Below, in pieces: positions 21,426-33,318 of a stretch of 64,000 nt of DNA. Every line of letters starts with the position of its first letter. Positions within the stretch are counted from its first letter, which is position 1. Made by a program: the position numbers and the translations under genes. This DNA comes from Taudactylus pleione. Taxonomy: Eukaryota; Chordata; Amphibia; Anura; Myobatrachidae. The stretch is taken from contig JAUIMM010002556.1 in NCBI GenBank assembly GCA_031769625.1, forward strand, positions 62,001 to 126,000. Direction: 5' to 3'. The notes below the pieces were generated by a model that worked only from the letters and a program-made list of their open reading frames with translations, was not told where the DNA came from and made no database searches.

Positions 21426-22361
21426 ATCTTTGTCACAAGTCTTTATTGTACTTACTACTGCTTAATGTTTTATTATTTTTTTTTCTCCCACTGTTTTAAA
21501 TCACTAAAAGTGAAACATGAAATTTGAGCAGAGTTGGCCACAGTTTTGCACACAACCGTAGTTCCGTGTAACCTGATCCTCCTCTCCACTCCCTTTCACA
21601 CAGCTAAGCTACTCTGCCCAGATCTTCAGGGCATGTTCTTATATTGTCTGATGCAGCTGAAAAAAAAAGGTCAGCCTGCAGTCACTAAGGTCCTGAATTC
21701 GAGTCACACACACAAAAGCGCACACCGCAGCGTCTACTGGCAGCCGCCCGACTGTGACTTTATACAAACTCCGCTACAAACTCCTTCCCTTGTGTACATC
21801 GGTGCAGCCAAATGTGCAAGGGGTGAGACGCCCACTTTTAACAGCCGTGCACGGTGTAATACCGATTTAGTGCTTCCTTATACGCTATCATCGAAAGCTG
21901 CACCAGCCGCTATGGCAGATGCAGCTTCTACGCCTGACAATGGCCCCCTATGCCGCACCTTCCCTTATATGCCTGTGACAAACCCAATGAACTGGCCATT
22001 TTTGCATACACCTCCCAGTCTGGTAGCGTTGAGTCTCGATCACTACAGGCGCCGTGCGAGTCTTTGCCCCTCTAAATCAGACCCTAAAGCTTCTGTGAAA
22101 TAAGTGCTTCTGCCCCGTGTATGAATCTACAAATCAAGGCGGTAATATATGTATGGCAAGCATGTCAGTCACACTTTGCTCAGTTACAGAAGCACACTCC
22201 TTAACTTAGCAACCTCATGAAAATGGGTGAATTAGTCCCTAATGAACATTTTTGGTTAAGAATAGCCATTTATATTATCCAGCTCAGTAATAACAGGAAA
22301 GGGGGTGGTTCCGCAATAGACATTTGTAAGTGAAAATTGTTAAGACCTACTATATTGGGCA
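21426..22361. other. Intergenic, one MITE, otherwise unrecognised
   Basis: Apart from the MITE at 21689-22084 I see no feature. The 189-codon open frame at 21534-22103 is mostly MITE sequence and has no recognisable domain. Confidence 0.6.
21689..22084 (+). mobile_element. Harbinger-like MITE
   Basis: Ends GGTCCTGAATTCGAGTCAC and CTCTAAATCAGACCC, flanked by TAA at 21686-21688 and 22085-22087. The left terminus is more diverged than in other copies. Confidence 0.65.
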
Positions 22362-22999
22362 TCAAAACTATATGATATATATATATTTTTTTTTAAATCT
22401 TTTTTATTCGAGTTTTTCAAAGATATAAGACATACAGCAAATAAAAGAGAAACATATAGCAAGTTACAGTTACTATAGGGTTTACATAGCTGCTTGAGAT
22501 ATTGCTTAAAAGCCACAACAATAATAACATTGTATAATATAATATCCTATTGTTGCTAAGCGTCTGTTTCGAATAAACATAAACATAGTGCCACAAAGGG
22601 ATAAAAGGTGTAAGCTAAGACAGATAATATTTGGACTCCTTGTTGGCATGTATCATCTTACATTCCGATGTATGAAGAAAAAGGAGTAACAATATTCTGA
22701 AGTAATTGATTAGGATACCCAGGATAGTAAAGCAACATATAGACAAATACAGAAAGGGGTAAGAAAGAACACGGGGGAAGATAGGGGAATTAATATTATA
22801 TTAATAAAGATGGCTTGACGTGAGGCCTGAGAATTTCCACAATTGTGACCTTACAATGAAGAATAATCACATATAAAATGCTCTACAGATTGTTGATATT
22901 GTTGAGGTTGTTAGGGGGCTATCGAAAGTTGTCGGTGGAGAAACCACTCTTGTCTCAAAAATTTTATAGATTTGTGTTTGAGTAGATTGTTCCAATTTA

Positions 23000-25900
23000 T
23001 CAATATAGAGACCCCATTTTTTTATAAAAGGCCACAGCCCCTCTTTCTATATGTGGTTGTGTGGATTTCCTATCGAAATACATAAATTGGAGAAGTTTTA
23101 CCTTAACTTCAGCGAGAGAGGGAGAGGATCTGGAAATCCAATGTGTCAATATGATCTTTTTCGATATCGTCACTATCATAGTAATAATAGGAATATGGGG
23201 GGTAGTGGAGGGGGTTATGTTCCTGTTGGTGAGGTCGACACATAGACAGGCCAGAGGGTCAGGTGAAAACCGAGTGGATAATAACTCATTAATAAAGGCT
23301 ATCACTTTGTTCCAGAAACGTTTAATTTTCCGGCATGTCCAGAAACAGTGAAAGAAAGATGCGAGTGTACATTGACATTTAGGGCATTCTCCTGTAAGGT
23401 GTGGGGAGAAATGGGAGCGTTGTGCCAGAGAGGTATATGCTCTTTGTATAGTACGCAAATGTACTTCTTGTAGGTACGAGGAGTTAAGGATTTTCATCGT
23501 CGAGTCATAGTGGTCAAACAATTGGTCTGAAGACAATAGATCTGGGAGGTCTTTCTGCCATTGTTTGATCGTTCTGTCCCCACCAGAATTCGCGAAGCTG
23601 TTAACTAGAGGGAGGTATATAAATTTAATGCGACATGTGAGTTTTTCGCATAGGCTTATGGTGGATTGTAATAAGTCAGTATTTGTGAAATATCTGCGTT
23701 TAACATATTGTACCAATGAAAGGTAGTGTCTCACTTGTAAATACATATAGAAGTGTGACTGAGGTATGTTGTATTTCTCCCTAATGTCTGAAAATTGATA
23801 TATTTGTCCTCCTGGATCAAATACTTGGGATGAGCTTGTTCGGCCCTTTTCTCTCCAGAGTGAGAAGTAATTATTGGACAGGGAGGGAGGGAAGGCCGGG
23901 TTGCCCCATAGAGGAATATATGCAGAGTAGAGTGGGTCTCGTTTAAATTTCTTGTTTAGAGAGATCCATGTATAGTAAATGTCACAAAATAGTATATTTT
24001 GAAGGATGTTAGAGGGAATTTGCGAGGGTTTTGAGTGGAGTAAGGCTCCTGGGGACAGAGGATAATAAAGAGCCTCATCTAATTGAATATCAGTGAATGT
24101 ATTCTTTCCTAAGATCCAGTCTATCGCATATCTAGCTAGCACGGAGATAGAATAGGACGCAAAATCTGGGACTCCCAATCCCCCCTTCCTCTGGGAGTTT
24201 TGAGTTTAGTCATAGCTATTTTTGGTTTTCTCCCACGCCACATAAACTTATTCAAGGCCCGAGCGTAGACATAAAACGTCTGTTTTTTTCAGGGAAATTG
24301 GTAACATCCTCATTAGGTAGAACATTTTTGGAAAGATAATGCTTTTGAGTACCGCCACCCTGCCTAGGAGTGAAAGAGGGAGTAATCTCCAATTATTTAA
24401 CATCCCCAGTACCCTAGAAATCATGGGAGAGAAATTTTCTTCATAAAGCTTAGAGAGATTGGCTGTAATCTGGATCCCCAGGTAAGTGAGTTTATTAGGA
24501 GCCATTTTGAATATGGATAGAGGGGGGCAAAGACTATTCGTGTCGTTAGGTTGGTTAAGGTATAATAATTCAGATTTAGAAATATTAATACGGTATCCTG
24601 CGATTTTACTAAAGGAGTCTATCCGTTTTAGGATTTCTGGAATAGATGATAGAGGGTTTGAGACGAAGAGAAGCATGTCATCTGCAAATAGGGTGTCATT
24701 TCAGAGTGACATTTGAGATTTTGATACCTGTAACGGAAGGTGAAGCCCTAAGAGCTATCTCCAATGGCTCTAATGCTATAGCGAATAAAAGTGGTGAGAG
24801 AGGACACCCCTGCCTTGTCCCTTTCTGAATGAAAATAGAAGGGGATGTAAAACCATTACAAATAATTTGTGTTTGGGGTTTATAATATAGAATTTTTAGT
24901 GTGTTTATGAAAGGTTCGGGGAATCCAAAGATGGAAAGTGTCTTGAACAAATGATCCCATTCGATTAGATTGAACGCCTTTTCGGCATCTAGGGAAAGGA
25001 TTGCATTCGATTGTGTATGTTGGTTCGAGGTGGATGCGTATATAGCTGAGATTACTCTTCTGATGTTAACTTCCGAGTGCCTTCCCCATATAAAGCCAGT
25101 TTGGTCTGTATGAATTATGGAGCTCATTCAGAGTCGGTCGTGAGCGCTGAGCGCTCACGACCAACTCGATGTTGCCCCACAGCGCATGCACACGACGGAG
25201 CCATCATTAGGGGTCTCGTCGTAGACGGGGCGAGCTGTCGATGTTGAGTGACAGCTCGTCCCGTTTTCTGGGTGGGCCGGGGGCGTGCCTGGCCAAACGG
25301 AGGCGTTCCAGTAGGATTGCTTGCCGTTTGGGGGCGGCCCCACTGACATTATCAGTGATGTCAGTGGGGAGCTTCCTGCTCGATCAGAGCAGGAAGCTCC
25401 CTGGGGCTTAAGGTTGACGAGACCCTACCTTAGGGTCTCGTCGTAAGCCCCGATGGTCGTGATGGTCTTGACCATCGCGACCATCACCCTTGTCGGTCGT
25501 TAGAGCTGTGGGTGTTAACCCACAGCCTAACGACCGTCATGGAGGCGGCCGTTCAGGATGCAAGCGGCCGCCCTGTTTCAGAACGACCGCTTGCATCCTA
25601 CGACCGCCTCTGAATGAGGCCCTATATGTGGGAGAATAACTTTAACCCGGTCCGCAAGAATTTTCGTTAATAATTTATAATCCAGATTTAGAAGGTATAT
25701 CGGGCGGTAAGAACCCGGGAGAGAAAGATCTTTTCCAGGTTTTGGAAGAACTTTTAGGGTGGCAGATTTGAAATGTGGAGCAGGGAGTTTAGTACCAGTA
25801 TTAGTGAATCGCCTATGTGGGGTAACAATATTTTATAAAAATCTCCGCTATACCCATATGGGCCTGGAGCTTTGTCGCTTTTGAGGTGTTGGACAGTGTG

Positions 25901-27287
25901 TTGTATTTCCTCTAATGTTATTGGAGCCATAAGGGTTTGTGACATGTCTGTAGTGATTTGAGGACAAGGCAGGGAGTCCCAGAAATCAGGAGGGATAGGA
26001 GCATCGGAGGAAGTTGTTTGATTACTGGATGTGGTGGAAGAGTAGAGATTGGTATAAAAGGAGTGTAGTATTTCTGCTATTTCTTTGTTAGATGTTGTGA
26101 GAGAGCCTTTATCATTTATGAGTGGTTGTACCACTGCAGGAGGACGGGATCCTTTGAGTAGGTTAGTGAGGAGTTTCCCCGTCTTGTTACCAAATTTATG
26201 GTATCGGTAATTTACAGAAAAAAGATATTTTTCCCCCATGCCCCCCAAAAATTTGTCAAAGTGAGTCTTGGCCAAGACATAAAATTGTTTAGTTTGAGGG
26301 GAGGGGTTGGATTTATATTGTTGGAATGTTGTTGTGAGGTCTGACTGGTATTTCTAATATTGCGTGGCATATTTTTTGTTTATATCTGCAACATATGAGA
26401 TTATTGCACCTCTTATGACAGCTTTTGCCGTCATCCAGAACAAAAGTGGGTCGTTCTCAAGGTGTAGGATATTGTCATTTTTGTATTCCTCCCACACGGT
26501 ATCCAGCCTTTGTCTGAATCTAATAGATTTTGCTAAGTAGGATGGAAATTTCCAGGATTTTGAGGACCCAGATGACTCAGGGATATGTAGGATGGCCGTT
26601 ATCAGAGCATGGTCAGAGACCGAGATAGCTTCTATTTGGGAGTCTGTGATATTAGGAAACAGTACCTGTGACATGAAAATGTAGTCTATCCTAGATAGGG
26701 TATGGTGTGCCGCAGATAAGTAGGTATATTCCCTATCGATCGGGTGTAGGGCTCTCCAGACATTTATAGTTTGAAGATGTTGTGTTATAGAGGCAATGCC
26801 CAGTTTGGGTAAGGGAGGGGGGCGATGTATGTGTTGGGATTATCTAGGATTTCAGAAGAAACTAAATTGAAATCTCTGCATAGGATTAAAGAGATCTGGA
26901 GGAGAGGGGATAAATGAGCTAATAGTTTTTGAAAAAATACTTTGGAATATTGGTTTGGGGCATAGACACTAGAGAGAATATATGCACAACCTCTGATCTT
27001 AATATGCATAGTCACAAATGTACCATGTGGATCTGTGTGGGTTTGTATAATTTCTACAGGGATGTGGCGTTTTATTAAAATAGCCACTTCTCTGGCTTTG
27101 GAATTAAAAGAGCTGGACCCTAGAACCTTCCAATTAAGTATGTTCAGCTTCGCGACTTCCTCGGGGACTAAGTGAGTTTCCTGTAGGCAGACCATATCTA
27201 CATTTTATGCAAATAAAGTATTTTCCTTCGCTTTGCCGGGGAATTGAAACCCCCTACATTTAAGGAACCAATCTTGAGGTCAGTCAT
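23000..27287 (-). pseudogene. L1 ORF2 (endonuclease and reverse transcriptase), multiply broken
   Basis: The likely start is ATG at 27287 (MTDLKIGSLNVGGFNS). A frameshift near 27210 comes before VCLQETHL. Endonuclease motifs QETH, DFN and SDHALI (about 26615) are readable, but the residue two before DFN is Cys and the one before is Arg where Gly is usual. In the RT, KAPGPYGY (about 25870) carries Tyr for the usual Asp, and LDAEKAFN (about 24985) carries Asn for the second Asp. RQGCPLSPLLF and FADDMLLF (about 24680) are present but lie in different frames. The C terminus has the Cys/His cluster CPKCQCTLASFFHCFWTC (about 23370). A 504-bp MITE interrupts the RT. Without it the length is about 1,260 codons, normal for L1 ORF2. 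Confidence 0.92.
25119..25622 (+). mobile_element. Harbinger-like MITE nested in LINE ORF2
   Basis: Ends GGAGCTCATTCAGAG and CTCTGAATGAGGCCC, flanked by TAT at 25116-25118 and 25623-25625. It cuts the RT upstream of the HTDQTGF motif, so the MITE is younger than the LINE insertion. The body carries ccatcgcgaccatc stem-loops shared with 14251 and 45100. Confidence 0.88.
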
Positions 27288-27865
27288 AGTATAGTAGTGA
27301 AATTAATAATGTCATAGGCCAATCATCCTTCAAGAAAAAGATAATATACCAATAAGGGGAGGAGGGGAACGGTAAGAGGGGAGGGTAGAAAGGGAGGTCA
27401 AAGGGGAGACAAGACAAAAGGAGCAAAAACATATTATAAAAATGAATATGGTATTGACAATGTTTTACGGGTTGTACCCCGTACTTCCGGAAGATAAGAC
27501 TTTATAGAAATAATTAACAGGCAATAACTGCGATACAAATTGCCTGTGTGTGTGAGGTCCGGTTCCATCACAACCACCAGGATTTTAACGGATAATATTT
27601 AACATATAGCACCAACCAGTGCTTAACCAAGAATTATGGAATCATAATTCTAACTTTACAAATGAATTAGCCACAACATATTATTATAAATTATTAGACA
27701 CAGAATTTTGAGACATCTGCTCTTATAAGATTTAAAATGCAAAAATTTGTACAGTAGGTAGTTTAAGGAGGAAGATAGACATATCACAATACCGCAATTG
27801 GTATTAAGTTAAGAATATAGACAGTATTATATAAGAACCTTGTGGGTTAAATGGTATAATGAGCC

Positions 27866-28820
27866 TTAGCCTGTAGGAGAGTCACCAATATCGGTATCTG
27901 CAGCTTGGGATAATTCCTCTAAATACCCTGATGCGTCAGCTGGGGTATTAAAATCGATATGTGAAGCTCCATCATATATCCGAAAGCGAGCAGGATACAA
28001 TAAGCTGAATTTGCGGCCTTCTGAGATTAGCTTTGAGCAAATAGGCTAAAACGCTTTCCTGGCCTTTTGTTAGTTCCACAGAATAGTCTTGAAAGACATA
28101 TAATTTGTGGCCTTCCCATGTCAGGTTTTTGATACAGCGAGAAGCTGACCAGAATGCTGCCTTATGCAAGTAGTTAAGGCACTTGAAGAGGGTGACTCTA
28201 GGGCGTGGTTTGCTCGGAGAAGGAGGGGGCCCCACCCTATGGACTCTTTCAATGACTAAGTCACTACATTCTTGAGTGATCCCCAATAAGGATGGTAATG
28301 TGTTATGCACAAAGTGTGCCAGGGAGGCTCCTTTCACGGATTCAGGTAACCCCACTAGGCGTATATTGTTTCTATGGGCACGGTTTTCCATGTCATCTAA
28401 TTTATTATGGATTTGGTGATTTTCTGAGGTGAGCTTCTGCACAGATTGCTTCATTATCTCAACCTCATGAACTGTTGCTCCCATCTGATTTTCTGCCTGT
28501 GTAACTCTGTTTATTAAGCGCTCAGCTTGTGTTAGTAGCGGGGCCATAGCCGATTGTATAGCCTCCACAACATCCCCATATGTGACAGGGGAGTCTAGTG
28601 GGCGGCTTACCTGGGGCGCTGTTGAGATGTCAGACTCCACTATTGTTTTTTTGGAGCTGGGAGAGGCAGGATCGGGACCCGCGGTCGGCGCCATATTGCC
28701 AGACGCGCGCCTTTTCTCCTGGTGGTTCTGCTGCTGCGGCGTCTGGGAGGCAGCGAGGATATAGCGGTCCATTCTGTGCAGCGGGAGGTAGGCAGTGATG
28801 CGGGTGGCTGATGGAGGCAA
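27866..28820 (-). pseudogene. L1 ORF1 protein (RNA-binding chaperone), C-terminal frameshift
   Basis: The open frame runs from ATG at 28820 to a stop at 27972 (282 codons). Residues 70-130 form a coiled coil (heptads in the stretch IQSAMAPLLTQAERLINRVT and onward). RRNNIRLVGLPE-type sequence near 150-160 (here HRNNIRLVGLPE) opens the RRM, followed by the C-terminal domain (IERVHRVGP, PRPRVTLFKC). Near 28010 the frame slips: the expected tail LLYPARFRI...PADASGYLEELS is readable in another frame down to a TAA at 27866-27868. The intact family protein binds LINE RNA as a trimer. An alternative start is the ATG at 28770. Confidence 0.88.
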
Positions 28821-28924
28821 ATAATTGCCTTTAATAGGTGTATCCCGGTGGTCGGAGACGGAGCCCGAATCGGAGGCTTCCTCACTCCATCAGACCGGAA
28901 GCAGAAGTCAAAACTATATGATAT

Positions 28925-29763
28925 TTATTATAATTATTAGGTAGTTGGTGCTCCCATGAGTCGAATATCAGCTCAGTAATACACAACCAGTGATGATATG
29001 GTGTACAAATCCCCTTGCAACCCACTCTAAATCAGGCCCGGTTTAGGATAAGGCCCTGCATGGCAGTGTTAATGAGAGCACGAGCAGATCAAGGTGACAT
29101 GAATAACCCTGGTATGTCTGACATGAAAATGAGACAAACTGCACAGAGTGGGGGCAGAGAGATGGGACAGCGCAGAGGCAGCCGCCAGTGGGCAGCACAA
29201 TAACGTTTTTTTAGCCTATAGACGCAGCGGCGTGACGTCATGACGTCTCGCCCCTGGACAATGAAGAGAAAGGAGCTGAGCAACAAGCAACAATAGCAGG
29301 AGATAAGTGTGGGCTGGGCTGCTCTGGGGAGAGAGGGGATGATGCTGAGATTCACAGAGGGGGAGGCTGAGGGACACAGGGGAAGGCTGACTGACACAGA
29401 GGGGGAGGCTGAGAGACAGAAGGGGAGGTTGATTTGACACAGAGGAGGAGGCTGAGAGACAGAAGGGGAGGCTGAGATACATACACAGAGAGGGAGGCTG
29501 AGAGACAGGGTAAGGGGGAGGCTGAGGGACACATGAGAGGGGGTTGAGGCTGAGAGATACAGGGTGCTTGAGGCTGGAAAGACAGGAGGCCGGAGTGATG
29601 GGGAAGGAAGCTGCAGAGACGGGCAGAAGGCTGTACAAACGGGGTATTAATCTGGTTGAACCTCTCTTGTATGATGATGACATTGGTTATATTCCTACAC
29701 ATATAGGCATCTTCTGGACCATGTGATCTCCCACATGAATAGTGAATACTGACTAAAGACACA
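28925..29763. repeat. Intergenic with a GAGGCTGAGAGACA-type tandem stretch
   Basis: Between about 29345 and 29575 the unit gaggctgagagacagaagggg (with acacag variants) recurs roughly ten times at 20-35 bp spacing. Minus-strand Ser/Pro/Leu-rich open frames here (for example 29089-29532) are readings of this array. Nothing else is recognised in the flanks. Confidence 0.65.
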
Positions 29764-30535
29764 GGGCGGGATGCATCAAGGTGAGAAATGCGGTCAAACC
29801 CTGAAACTGCGGGTTTGACCGCATTTCTCATATGTACCAAGCCCTGGAATGCGATGCACTCCGGGGGGCGAGATGCACTTACATCTTGCAGCACTTACCG
29901 CTTGACAGCCGCCTCCCTGCTGATCGCAAATGCACTAATATATGTGATCAGTAGCACAAAGGACAGCTCTTCCGATCTGCCCGGCGCCGTGGACTTCGGA
30001 AGTTTATGACCCGGGAGTCCATCTGCGCATGCACAGAGTGACGCAACGGTTGCGGGGCATGCTGGTATCCCTCATAGCAGCGCAAAGCGGTAGAAGCCCA
30101 TAGGTTTCTATAGGGTAATGCCAGCAATAGCTGGCGTTACCCACTGCATTGGAGACCCGGCGGCCACCCCTTAGTGCATACGGAAAATGCGGTAAAACCA
30201 TGGAAACAGGGTTTTCACCGCATTTTTCGTTTAAAGCATCCCGCCCCAGGTCTTGGATGCGATGGGTAACACGTTACCCATAGAAGCTTTTGGGCTTCTT
30301 TCCACCGAGTGCTGTGAGAGGGATCCAATCAGATCCCTCCCAGCACCCCCATGGTATGCGCAGAAGGATGCTGGAGGGGCTCCTGGGGTCATAGACCCGG
30401 AAGTCCCTCCATCACAAAGGGCCGCTCTTACCGAGAGAGCGGTCCTTTGCAGTGATCGTCATGCATGCCGGCGTTACCAATGCCGGCATGCATGTGAAGA
30501 CCGGTGGGATGCGTCATGTATCCCGCCCATTGTCT
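29764..30535. mobile_element. GGGCGGGATGCATCA repeat, two adjoining copies
   Basis: The first copy (29764-30246) starts GGGCGGGATGCATCAAGG and ends AAAGCATCCCGCC. It has an internal stem of tgcggtcaaaccc/gggtttgaccgca. A second partial copy (30247-30535), ending CATGTATCCCGCCC, matches the body of the copy at 43951-44357 (gaagcctatgggctgct-like, gggatcggatccc-like). The target duplications are not clear. Confidence 0.65.
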
Positions 30536-30711
30536 TCCCAGTGATGATCAGTTTCTTACAGAGAAACCACCATATAGGTAAGGTGTATTTTGAACGGAAT
30601 GAAGAGGAATGCTCTGAGTGATGAGAAATGGGCGGGGTGTCATAATGACACGCCCATTTTTTTTACACATACAGTACCACTAAGACCACTGAATGTAGTC
30701 ATCATGTAGAG

Positions 30712-30915
30712 CAGAGGTTCTCAAACTCAGTCCTCAGGACCCCACACAGGTCACGTTTTCCAGGTCACCCAGCAGCTGCACAGGTGTAGTCATTACTCAC
30801 TGACACATTTTAAAAGATCCACAGGAGGAGCTAATTATTTCACTTGTGATTCTGCAAGGAGACCTGGAAAACATGCACTGTTTGGGGTCCTGAGGACCTA
30901 GTTTGAGAACCTGTG
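30712..30915 (+). mobile_element. hAT-type MITE (CAGAGGTTCTCAAAC)
   Basis: Ends CAGAGGTTCTCAAACTCAG and TAGTTTGAGAACCTGTG. The 8-bp flanks ATGTAGAG (30704-30711) and ATGTAGAC (30916-30923) differ at one base. This is the hAT signature: 8-bp duplication and CAGNG end. A headless fragment of the same family lies at 39308-39415. Confidence 0.88.
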
Positions 30916-31087
30916 ATGTAGACAATCACAATGTCGACAGTCAAACCTTTACACAGTTAAAATGTTGACACCTGTAAATGTCACAAAATCAATATATGAA
31001 ATGTTGACACAGTTAAAATGTCGACAATAGGATATTTTAGAATTAGGCTTGAGTGTCGAAATAACCACTGTTGATAAAACAGACTAA

Positions 31088-31214
31088 GGGGTATATTAAC
31101 TAAAGTGTGTGGAGATGTTGCCCATAGCAACCAAACAGATTCCAGCTATTATATTCTAGTAGGTGCTAGATAAATGTTAAGTAGAATCTGATCTCCACTT
31201 CTAAAAAAAACCCC
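31088..31214 (+). mobile_element. Short MITE, GGGTATATTTACTAAAG family, copy 2
   Basis: Starts GGGGTATATTAACTAAAG (from 31088) and ends at CCCC (31214), with TAA flanks at 31085-31087 and 31215-31217. The body shares gttgcccatagcaacc with copies 1 and 3. The right TIR has partly decayed. From 30924 to 31087 are several atgttgacac/atgtcgacaa motifs like the arms of the MITE at 9700. Confidence 0.7.
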
Positions 31215-31467
31215 TAAAACCAGAAAATAGTCAAAGACAACACAAAAGAGACCACTTCTCCCAGCAGTTTTTTCTTCCTGGGAATATATAGAGAGTTGGC
31301 CACTCTGCAGCCATATTAATGTGAATATCCTACAATACATCCATGGCAAAATAAACATAGAGCCATTTAAAAATATCTTCAAATAATATGTCAGGCATCC
31401 GATTGTTATACAGCAAGCATAACTCAGTGGTCTGCTTCCAACCATATGCATTGTGACAAACCACTAC

Positions 31468-31758
31468 CAGGGGCACCGAGAGGGAGGGGGGGGAGTGAGT
31501 ACTAATTAGTTGGGCCCGGGCTTGCTGGAGGGGGCCGGCAGGGGGCAGCCACAGCAGTCTCCTATGACTGTGGGGGGAGCGATCACGCTGATCGTGCCCC
31601 CCATTGGTTATGCGCCGGGCTGAGGGGTCTCAGAGCGTCCGCCATGCCAGCACACAGCGCAAAACGTTTTTTTTTTTACCTAAGGGGGCGTGGCCACGCA
31701 TCCCTCGATTAGGCCACAGATCCTTTTACCCGGGCCGGCACGGCTCTTGGTGGGCCTG
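31468..31758 (+). mobile_element. hAT-type MITE (CAGGGGCGCC family), copy 1
   Basis: Ends CAGGGGCACCGAGAGGG and CGGCTCTTGGTGGGCCTG, with a perfect 8-bp target duplication ACCACTAC at 31460-31467 and 31759-31766. A longer copy with a nested repeat is at 41010-41722. The interval 31218-31459 shows nothing recognisable. Confidence 0.88.
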
Positions 31759-31884
31759 ACCACTACTGTGTCCTCACCAAGGTCCTATTGTTGTACTCAA
31801 GCTCCACTACCTAGGGAGCTACTTGGCCTAAGGAGACTCCTAACCTAATGGGATGCATAACCTAAAGATATTCATTACCTAAGG

Positions 31885-32047
31885 CAGAGGTTCCCAAAGT
31901 CCGCCATTACAGTCAACGGTTTAGGGATATAGAAGCTTGAGTCCAGATGGTTAAATTAAATGGATTGAGGTACTAATTAAGTCACCTGTGCTCAAGCATG
32001 GATATCCCTAAAACGTGGACTGTAATGGCGGACTTTGGGAACCTCTG
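31885..32047 (+). mobile_element. hAT-type MITE (CAGAGGTTCCCAAA) with perfect TSD
   Basis: Ends CAGAGGTTCCCAAAGTCC and GGACTTTGGGAACCTCTG-type inverted repeats. The target duplication ACCTAAGG is at 31877-31884 and 32048-32055, 8/8 identical. The 163-bp body is nearly palindromic. Confidence 0.92.
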
Positions 32048-33088
32048 ACCTAAGGGGATGCAAACCTAAGGAAATTCATTGCGCAAGAGGACATATAAAT
32101 AAGGATATTCATAAACTAAAGGGTGACAATCTCTTCTACGATTATCTGCAGACAGGTAAGGATTTATCACAAACTATATAGTAGATGGAGTAATTCATTT
32201 GTTACATTTTAGTTATATAATATTTAGCTAGTTATATATTGTAATTAAGAGAGATAATTATCTTTAAAAAAAATATATATATATATATATATTAGGGGTG
32301 TGCACCGGCCACTTTTCGTGTTTTGTGTTTTGGTTTTGGATCTGGATCTTTCTTCGTGTTTTGGATCTGGATTGGTTTTGCCAAAACCACCCTTCCGTGT
32401 TTTGGGTTCTGGGTTTTGTGTTTTGGATCTGTATTTTTTTGAAAAAAAGCATAAAAACAGCTAAAATCACAGAATTTGTAGGTTTTTCTGCTCCTATGCT
32501 ATTATTAACCTCAATAACCTTAATTTCCACTCATTTCCAGTCTATTCTGAATACCTCACACCTCACAATAGTGTTTTTATGTCCAAAAGGTTGCACCGAG
32601 GTAGCTGGATGACTATGCTAAGCGACACGAGTGGGCGGCACAAACACGTGACCCATCTAGGCGTGAAACTGCAGTGGCAGACAGGATGGCATTGAAAAAC
32701 TAGGCCCCAAACTGTACATAATGCAAAGAAAAAAAAGAGGTGCAAGATGGAATTGTCCTTGGGCCCTCCCACCCACCCTTATGTTGTATAAACAGGACAT
32801 GCACACTTTAACAAACCAATCATTTCAGCGCCAGGGTCTGCCACACAACTGTGGCTGAAATGATTGGTTCGTTTGGGCCCCCACAAAACAAGCTGGCAAT
32901 TAATCTGTCCCTGCACAAACTGGCTCTACGGAGGCAAGAAGTCGTCCTCATCCTCCTCATCCACAGATTCCTCACCCTCTTCAGTGTTATGTACATCCTC
33001 ATCCTCACAGAGTATTAATTCGTCCCTGCTGGAACCACAGGTCCCTCTGTACGTTCTGGAGGCTGGTCTCCCTGGAAGAGTTGATCAT

Positions 33089-33318
33089 TCATTTTATGAA
33101 CATCATCTTCTCCACATTTTGTGGAAGCAACCTCCTACGCCTTTCGCTAACAAGGTTCCCGGCTGCACTAAACACTCTTTCGGAGTACACACTGGAGGGG
33201 GGGCAACTCAGGTAAAATAGAGCCAGTTTGTACAGGGACCTCCAAATTGCTTCTTTTTCCTGCCAGTACAGGTACGGACTGTCTGACATGCCTACTTGGA
33301 TGCTGTCACCGATGTAAT
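33089..33318 (-). pseudogene. hAT transposase fragment, C-terminal dimerisation domain
   Basis: Reads YLYWQEKEAIWRSLYKLALF, then YLSCPPSSVYSERVFSAAGN and LVSERRRRLLPQNVEKMMFIK up to a TGA at 33089. The Y-W...L...A.....P.SS...ERVFS-G pattern is the conserved hAT C-terminal dimerisation domain. Its upstream end joins the 136-bp array at about 33318. Confidence 0.9.

Larger units (their letters stand above)
22379..28907 (-). mobile_element. Full-length L1-clade LINE, inactivated
   Basis: A 6.5-kb insertion bounded by a perfect 17-bp target duplication, tcaaaactatatgatat, at 22362-22378 and 28908-28924. Read on the minus strand it has a short G+C-rich 5' UTR (28907-28821), ORF1, an inter-ORF spacer of about 580 bp, ORF2, and a 3' UTR ending in AATAAA plus an A-rich tail at 22379-22410. 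The two-ORF order, the coiled-coil plus RRM ORF1 and the APE-type endonuclease/RT ORF2 place it in the L1 clade. Removing the nested MITE (25119-25622) leaves about 6.0 kb. Confidence 0.93.

Noticed and set aside
21534..22103. 189-codon + strand open frame
   Set aside because: About 70 percent of it lies in the MITE at 21689-22084, and the rest shows no recognisable motif or splice structure.
29089..29894. Ser/Pro/Leu-rich minus-strand frames of 147-180 codons
   Set aside because: They are translations of a GAGGCTGAGAGACA tandem stretch. Low complexity and no domain.
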